Source of the DNA: JABMMZ01 sp044341025
GTDB lineage: Bacteria > Bacteroidota > Bacteroidia > NS11-12g > UBA955
DNA length: 64,000 nucleotides
Assembly: GCA_044341025.1 (NCBI GenBank)
Contig: JBIISM010000003.1
Location: 220,554 to 284,553 of the forward strand
Reading direction: 5' to 3'
Within the stretch, counting starts at the first letter, position 1, and every line of letters begins with the position of its first letter. Made by a program: the position numbers and the translations under genes. Of this stretch, positions 59,574 through 64,000 are shown piece after piece. The notes under the pieces were generated by a model that ran no database searches, was not told the origin of the DNA, and worked only from the letters and a program-made list of their open reading frames with translations.

Positions 59574-62500
59574 TTTGATGGTATAAATACCACTTGCATT
59601 GCCACTTAAGTTGATTTCAAATTTGCTGTTTGACTCAGTGTAGTTATTTACCAATACCAATTGACCCATCGCATTGTATACTTCGATACTTGCATTTTTA
59701 GCTATTAAGCCTTGCAAGTCAACATTTACAATACCATTACTTGGGTTAGGGTATACACTAACTGTTTCTTCAATAGATTTAACATCGTTTACTGATAGGG
59801 TGCTGTTGAAGCATCTTGGCCAGTAGGTCATGTAAACATATCTAGTATAATCATCTGAAGTATTGTTGCTTGGGTCTGTAACTCTATAAGTAATATTATA
59901 TACACCCTCTTCCCAAATATTTACATTTTGACTAACTATTTCAATCAAAGGTCTTAAATCACTAGGACTATAATAGTTATCAGAAGTAGATAATCCCCAC
60001 ATTGGCCATATGTTTTCTCCTACACAACCGTGGATGATTTCTCCCCAAATACTTGGAGCTACTTTATCTTCTACCTTAACGGTGCGCGTTCTTTGGGAGG
60101 TGTTACCAGAACCATCTATAGCTTCATAAACTTCGGTGTAAACACCGACAATATTTTCATTTACATTGTCAAATATTTTAACCAAACTAACTTGACCAGG
60201 GCCATAATAATTGTCAGTAACTGAAGGCGCTATTGAGTTATAAACTGTTCTAACTTTATGGTTTACAACTTCAAAAGTATTTAAAATAATTGTTGGTGCA
60301 ATATAATCATCAACAACATAATTACGGCTTAAAGTTGCTGAATTACCTGTAGAATCTTTTGCGGTATAAACAACTGGGTAAGTCCTTTTCAATAGCGTAT
60401 TTACAGGACCATTAAAGCCCCAATTTTTGATCAACATTGGATTGTTATCATAGCCATCTTCAACTGTTGTTTGGTCGAACCAAACACTTGCAATTTGAAT
60501 TTTGTCATCACCACCAGCAGTAAAGAATGGAGCAATTGTATCAACTACGCAAATGTCTCTAGTTTTCATTACCATATTTCCAGAAACATCTTTAACAGTA
60601 TAAGTCAATACATAATTACCAACCACTTTTGAATCAACAAAACCTGTAGTTACAATTGCTGAAGTTAAATTAAATGGCGCTTTGTTGTCGGTTGCTGTTG
60701 CACCCGGATCAACGTAAGGAGCATTTGTTCTATCTGCCTGTAAACATTTCGTGCTGCCTGGATTTAAAGTTAAAATTGGCTTCGTTAAATCATTTACAAC
60801 AATTATAACCCTTGATACTGGTTGGGCTTTATTGCCCGATTTATCTGTTACATTAAATTCAGAAGTGTACATACCTGTAACATTCACATCCAAATCTGTT
60901 GTCATTACAATATCAGATGTGATATCACCTTCTGAAGCATCATAAGCAGTTGCTAGAGCATCGGTATAAGAAGCACCAATTTCCATTCTTACGGTATCAC
61001 TACCTTTAAGGGTAATAACCGGGCGTTGGTTATCATTAGCTAAGACGATGCTATAGTCTTCATATTCTCCTGCTGTAATTGGACCGCAAGGCGTAGTAGA
61101 TTCATTGTTGTAATTAATAGCAACACGCAATTTGGTTTTACCTTCAAATGATTGAGACAAAGCAGGAACGGTAATCACAAGAGATTTTGTTTGGTTGTAT
61201 GTGCTGGTTTCGTAGAATAATTCTTCACCTGCATCATCAAAATCACCATCTATGTTCCAGTCAATCCAAGCTTTTCTATTGGCAGGGTCAACATTGCTAT
61301 TTCTAGAAACTTCAAGCGTGTATTTTTTACCGTAAGTTAAGTTAGCGCTGATTTGATCGCTGTAATCAGTATAAGGATTTATGCCTGAAGTGGTGTAGTT
61401 GTTAATTAAATCAACATTATTGTCAGTTAATTTAACCCTGTTGATACCAACATCAGTAGAAAGTATGTATGATGACGGCGCACAATAGTCTAAAGCACAA
61501 ACGAATTTATTTTTAACAATTGTTTTAGAGGTATTTGTTGGATCTAATGAGTTATAACCCTTCAAACTAATTGTATAACAACCAGGAGAAGTAAACTTAA
61601 TGATTGGCATTGGAATGCTATCACCAGGCGTAGCATTGTATTTAATGAAACCTGGTCCGTAAGTTGAAGGACTAGCAGGGGCATTCATTAAAGTATAAGT
61701 CGTTGGGAAAATACCCCATTCAAATCTATTGGCTTTATCGCTAATTGCCTTGAACGTAACTAAATCATTATTTACCGTTGGTCTACGGTTAGATACAACC
61801 GCATCAAGCTCAGTTGAAGTACTAGGCGTTACAACATCGATAGTGGTACATGATTTATTGTTACCAACACAAGATTTCATTTCAAGACATACTTTGTATT
61901 GACCATCGGTGTAGAAGGTATATCTAAAATCTTTTTTGGAATTGTTGGAAACTTGGTTGTCATCAATAGTCCACTCCCAAGTAGGAACACCAACAATATT
62001 TTGAGTCTTATTGGTGAATAATGCTGGGGTAGCATTGTAATTCGGAATTGTATTTGAACTAAATGCAGGCGTTGGCAAAGTAGCAGGGCCAAGCTCTGAA
62101 ACATAAGAACCAGCATAACCAGAATCTACTCCAGCACCATCTGATTCAAATAAAATATACATACTTCCGCTTTTCGCAACAACCGAAGCTGGAGCCTTAG
62201 CGCCTTTTGTCCATGAAGCCAAAAGCGTTGTTCCAACTCCACCTGGAGTTTTACCATCCCAAACACTTAATTTATCTGCAGCATCTGCAAATTTTAAGCG
62301 GGTCATGGTTAATGTAATTTTCTTCGCATTACAAGGTGTGATCTGCAAGTATGAGCGAGAGCCTAAACCTTGGTTGTTGCCGTATTTTAAGTTTGGACCA
62401 CCATCGTCAAATATTGTTCCACCCGGACTTCCAACGACGTTATCGCTATTAGGTCCATAAGTGCCATATCCTAAGTTATATTGTGTTGGCAGGGTAACAG

Positions 62501-63638
62501 TAATATAGCAGGTCTTTTTAAGAGGTGCAGAAGGTCCAACATCATTCTTAGACGTTAAGGTTACGGTATAACAGCCCGGTATATCAAAGGCAAATTGAGG
62601 ATTTTGGGTAAACTCGTTGTTTCCATTGCCAAAAGGATCTGAATAGACTTCACCTGTAGCCAAGCAAGGATAAAAACCAGAAGACGCATAGGTGGTTGAA
62701 TCGTATACATCCCAAGTCCAATCGTAAGGACCATTTGAAGACAAATCGAAAAGTTGTGTAAACTCATATTGTTCAACAGTCAATCTGTTGGCAACAAAAT
62801 CAGCAACTGGTATACCAGTTGGCGTATTTAAAGTTAAACATTTAACAATTGAATCGCTACCCAAACAATTGGTGCTTTTTAATTTGACACACTGGGTTCC
62901 ACTAGCGTTCCAAGTGTAATTAAAATTAACACTGTTGGGTGCCTCTATAGAACCATCATTGTTAGCATCCCATTCATGAGAGATGTAACCGCTAGGATTG
63001 CTATTTAAAAATTTAACAACCGTTTTAACCCAAGCGCTAGAGGGTGCAATGAAGTTAGCGCTTACAGATGAAGGCAACTGAAGATTAACGGTGTAATCTT
63101 CTGTCTCGCCCCAAGTATAAGTGCCGCAAGATGATCCTGGATTATTTACAGCTCCCTCAATCATAACAACACGCATTCTGGTATTACCAGGTGTGATGTT
63201 ACATGGTACTGACCACGTATAAGTAAAGGTAGCGCCTGCGCCATTCTTGCTTTGAGAGGTTGCAGCAACTGCCTCAGATTTCTGAAAAGTACCATCTTTG
63301 TTGTAGTCAATCCAAGCATTACATGCATAGGTATAATGACCATTACATGTGCTTTCAACAATAGTGATCGTATAAGAACGGCCAGCAGATAAATCAACAG
63401 GCGTTAAACCTGTCCAATCTGTATAGAGTTGACATGTCGGGGTAGAAGATACATTGTTTAATGTAACAGTATTGCCTTTTAGGTATACCGATGCGATATC
63501 TTCGTCGGCAGTTGATGTGGCATTTGAAGTACAATACTGCGCAGACACAGAATTAATTCCAAGAATAAATAAACACAATAGACCAATTAGTCTATTTAGT
63601 TCTTTTCTTCCATTGATTTTATTAGTAAACTTATCCAT
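59526..63638 (-). CDS. multidomain T9SS type A surface protein (GEVED, PKD, CUB-like, DUF5011)
   Basis: 1370 residues. In order: a signal peptide (~15-35, ending SVSAQ); a GEVED domain with AWIDYNKDGTFQ and GETEDYTVNL (~60-185); PKD-type modules (~190-390); a CUB-like module with LTMTRLKFADAADKLSVWDG and VDSGYAGSYVSEL (~395-510); further PKD-type modules (~515-720); a second GEVED domain with AWIDWNIDGDFDD and GEYEDYSIVL (~720-865); five DUF5011/HYR-like modules (~870-1285; repeated VTDKSGN, VKDVSGN, KDSTGN, IDGSGN, TDPSNN); and a type A sorting domain (SVYPNPSNGIVNVD ... ASGIYTIKL). GEVED domains occur in adhesins and secreted enzymes, but no catalytic motif is visible, so it is probably an adhesive or structural surface protein. 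Confidence 0.88.
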   Translation of the reverse strand: MDKFTNKINGRKELNRLIGLLCLFILGINSVSAQYCTSNATSTADEDIASVYLKGNTVTLNNVSSTPTCQLYTDWTGLTPVDLSAGRSYTITIVESTCNGHYTYACNAWIDYNKDGTFQKSEAVAATSQSKNGAGATFTYTWSVPCNITPGNTRMRVVMIEGAVNNPGSSCGTYTWGETEDYTVNLQLPSSVSANFIAPSSAWVKTVVKFLNSNPSGYISHEWDANNDGSIEAPNSVNFNYTWNASGTQCVKLKSTNCLGSDSIVKCLTLNTPTGIPVADFVANRLTVEQYEFTQLFDLSSNGPYDWTWDVYDSTTYASSGFYPCLATGEVYSDPFGNGNNEFTQNPQFAFDIPGCYTVTLTSKNDVGPSAPLKKTCYITVTLPTQYNLGYGTYGPNSDNVVGSPGGTIFDDGGPNLKYGNNQGLGSRSYLQITPCNAKKITLTMTRLKFADAADKLSVWDGKTPGGVGTTLLASWTKGAKAPASVVAKSGSMYILFESDGAGVDSGYAGSYVSELGPATLPTPAFSSNTIPNYNATPALFTNKTQNIVGVPTWEWTIDDNQVSNNSKKDFRYTFYTDGQYKVCLEMKSCVGNNKSCTTIDVVTPSTSTELDAVVSNRRPTVNNDLVTFKAISDKANRFEWGIFPTTYTLMNAPASPSTYGPGFIKYNATPGDSIPMPIIKFTSPGCYTISLKGYNSLDPTNTSKTIVKNKFVCALDYCAPSSYILSTDVGINRVKLTDNNVDLINNYTTSGINPYTDYSDQISANLTYGKKYTLEVSRNSNVDPANRKAWIDWNIDGDFDDAGEELFYETSTYNQTKSLVITVPALSQSFEGKTKLRVAINYNNESTTPCGPITAGEYEDYSIVLANDNQRPVITLKGSDTVRMEIGASYTDALATAYDASEGDITSDIVMTTDLDVNVTGMYTSEFNVTDKSGNKAQPVSRVIIVVNDLTKPILTLNPGSTKCLQADRTNAPYVDPGATATDNKAPFNLTSAIVTTGFVDSKVVGNYVLTYTVKDVSGNMVMKTRDICVVDTIAPFFTAGGDDKIQIASVWFDQTTVEDGYDNNPMLIKNWGFNGPVNTLLKRTYPVVYTAKDSTGNSATLSRNYVVDDYIAPTIILNTFEVVNHKVRTVYNSIAPSVTDNYYGPGQVSLVKIFDNVNENIVGVYTEVYEAIDGSGNTSQRTRTVKVEDKVAPSIWGEIIHGCVGENIWPMWGLSTSDNYYSPSDLRPLIEIVSQNVNIWEEGVYNITYRVTDPSNNTSDDYTRYVYMTYWPRCFNSTLSVNDVKSIEETVSVYPNPSNGIVNVDLQGLIAKNASIEVYNAMGQLVLVNNYTESNSKFEINLSGNASGIYTIKLIADGQVITKRVVLQ

Positions 63639-63893
63639 ATAAATATTATTTGGTTTGCAAGTTAAGGTGTTTTTTACAATAATTTAATCTTGTGAAATAA
63701 ACTTTAAATAGTAATTGTGTGTTTTACAATGCTTTAAAAAAAGAAAAAAGACAATTTAAAATATTAACTAGCTCATATTCAATATTATATAAATTTAAAA
63801 TAAGTTAAGTCAAAGAAACATTATTTGACAATTATTTGACAATTAATTGACAAAAAACAAGATTGAAATCCAAAAAAATATGTTCAGCATTGC
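63639..63893. other. upstream region of the T9SS protein gene
   Basis: 255 AT-rich bases without a gene. Close to the start codon there is only an imperfect -7 candidate on the minus strand (TAACTTG, around 63658-63664). Further up lies the 11-bp repeat array at 63820-63852. The regulation of this gene may therefore differ from that of its neighbours; that is inference. Confidence 0.5.
63820..63852. repeat. three phased 11-bp repeats containing TTGACA
   Basis: ATTATTTGACA, ATTATTTGACA, ATTAATTGACA in direct succession, two identical and the third with one change. The 11-bp step is about one helical turn, so each TTGACA faces the same side of the DNA, as in iteron-type protein-binding sites. 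It lies ~180 bp upstream of the T9SS gene at 63638. Confidence 0.7.
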
Positions 63894-63901
63894 ATTAACA
63901 T

Positions 63902-63934
63902 AAAAAAAGGGGTGCATTAAATGCACCCCTTTTT
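63902..63934 (-). terminator. terminator of the truncated T9SS paralog
   Basis: The same 14-bp stem and three-base loop as at 59475-59507, located 19 bp after the stop codon of the gene that enters from the right edge. Confidence 0.93.
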
Positions 63935-63952
63935 AGAATAATTATTAAAATC

Positions 63953-64000
63953 TTATTGTAAAACGACGCGTTTGGTAATCACTTGACCGTCTGCAATTAA
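63953..64000 (-). CDS. 3' end of a further T9SS type A protein gene
   Basis: Only the last 15 codons and the stop are in the window: LIADGQVITKRVVLQ, identical in DNA to the end of the gene at 59526. This is the final strand of a type A T9SS sorting domain. The rest of the gene lies beyond 64000. It shows that at least two T9SS genes in tandem share a sorting-domain end and terminator. Confidence 0.85.
   Translation of the reverse strand, partial: LIADGQVITKRVVLQ

Larger units (their letters stand above)
63894..64000. repeat. copy 2 of the >=107-bp perfect direct repeat
   Basis: Identical to 59467-59573; runs off the window end, so the true length is unknown. Confidence 0.95.

Noticed and set aside
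59526..64000. Possible mobile element carrying the repeated tail
   Set aside because: No transposase, integrase or terminal inverted repeats are visible; duplication or gene conversion explains the direct repeat.

Overview
The window is AT-rich chromosomal DNA from a member of the Bacteroidota, probably a Sphingobacteriales/Flavobacteriales-type lineage. The support is direct. Several secreted proteins end in type IX secretion (T9SS) sorting domains, three of type A and one of type B. Many genes are preceded by the Bacteroidota -7 promoter box TAnnTTTG, and Shine-Dalgarno sequences are not evident. Lineage families such as DUF2452, DUF2795-like, DUF3098 and DUF4292 are present, as are Bacteroidota-style PurM, IleRS and DksA-like proteins. 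No tRNA, rRNA, CRISPR array, insertion sequence or prophage was recognised. This looks like core genome carrying a large surface-protein load.

Layout. 1-3.7 kb: end of a TauE/SafE permease, a small secreted protein, an OstA/LptA-like protein and tilS. 3.8-6.5 kb: a T9SS metzincin protease with PKD domains. 6.6-13 kb: small conserved genes, an orphan 411-residue protein, hflX, a secreted/membrane pair and a glutathione peroxidase lipoprotein. 13.1-20.9 kb: one long plus-strand operon, flippase - dut - sugar nucleotidyltransferase - TPR protein - DUF4292 lipoprotein - EnvC-like LytM protein - 3-hydroxyacyl-CoA dehydrogenase - Rieske-like lipoprotein, which mostly serves the cell envelope. 21-25.2 kb: an OmpA/TSP3 protein, a Cys-rich secreted protein, and psd and gdhA on the minus strand. 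25.3-40.2 kb: leuS, a T9SS propeller protein, an ABC exporter, prolyl oligopeptidase, proS, a low-complexity lipoprotein, a FadL-like porin and purM. 40.2-44.1 kb: a minus-strand thyA-ftsX-DUF3098-uppP operon and two tandem paralogous lipoproteins. 44.3-50.3 kb: a minus-strand operon ileS - dksA-like - lspA - TraB/GumN - TPR. 50.5-64 kb: a decayed rarA, a 2420-residue T9SS type B adhesin-like protein, glyA, a 1370-residue T9SS type A protein, and the tail of a further paralog.

The genes work together mainly at the envelope: polysaccharide flipping, undecaprenyl-phosphate recycling, lipoprotein maturation, LPS-transport-like OstA, divisome FtsX and an EnvC-like amidase activator, plus the exported T9SS cargo. 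Housekeeping is represented by four translation enzymes (tilS, leuS, proS, ileS) and by nucleotide and one-carbon genes (dut, thyA, purM, glyA).

The most notable observations are these. There is a rarA gene with its middle deleted, whose promoter, first ~50 codons and last ~45 codons remain. A perfect repeat of at least 107 bp carries a terminator plus the end of a T9SS sorting domain, showing recent duplication or conversion among surface-protein genes. About twenty well-placed TAnnTTTG boxes revise several starts and predict leaderless transcripts. There is an 11-bp phased repeat upstream of a surface-protein gene, and several proteins keep a fold but have lost its metal ligands. I do not see a convincing new multi-gene defence or mobile system.
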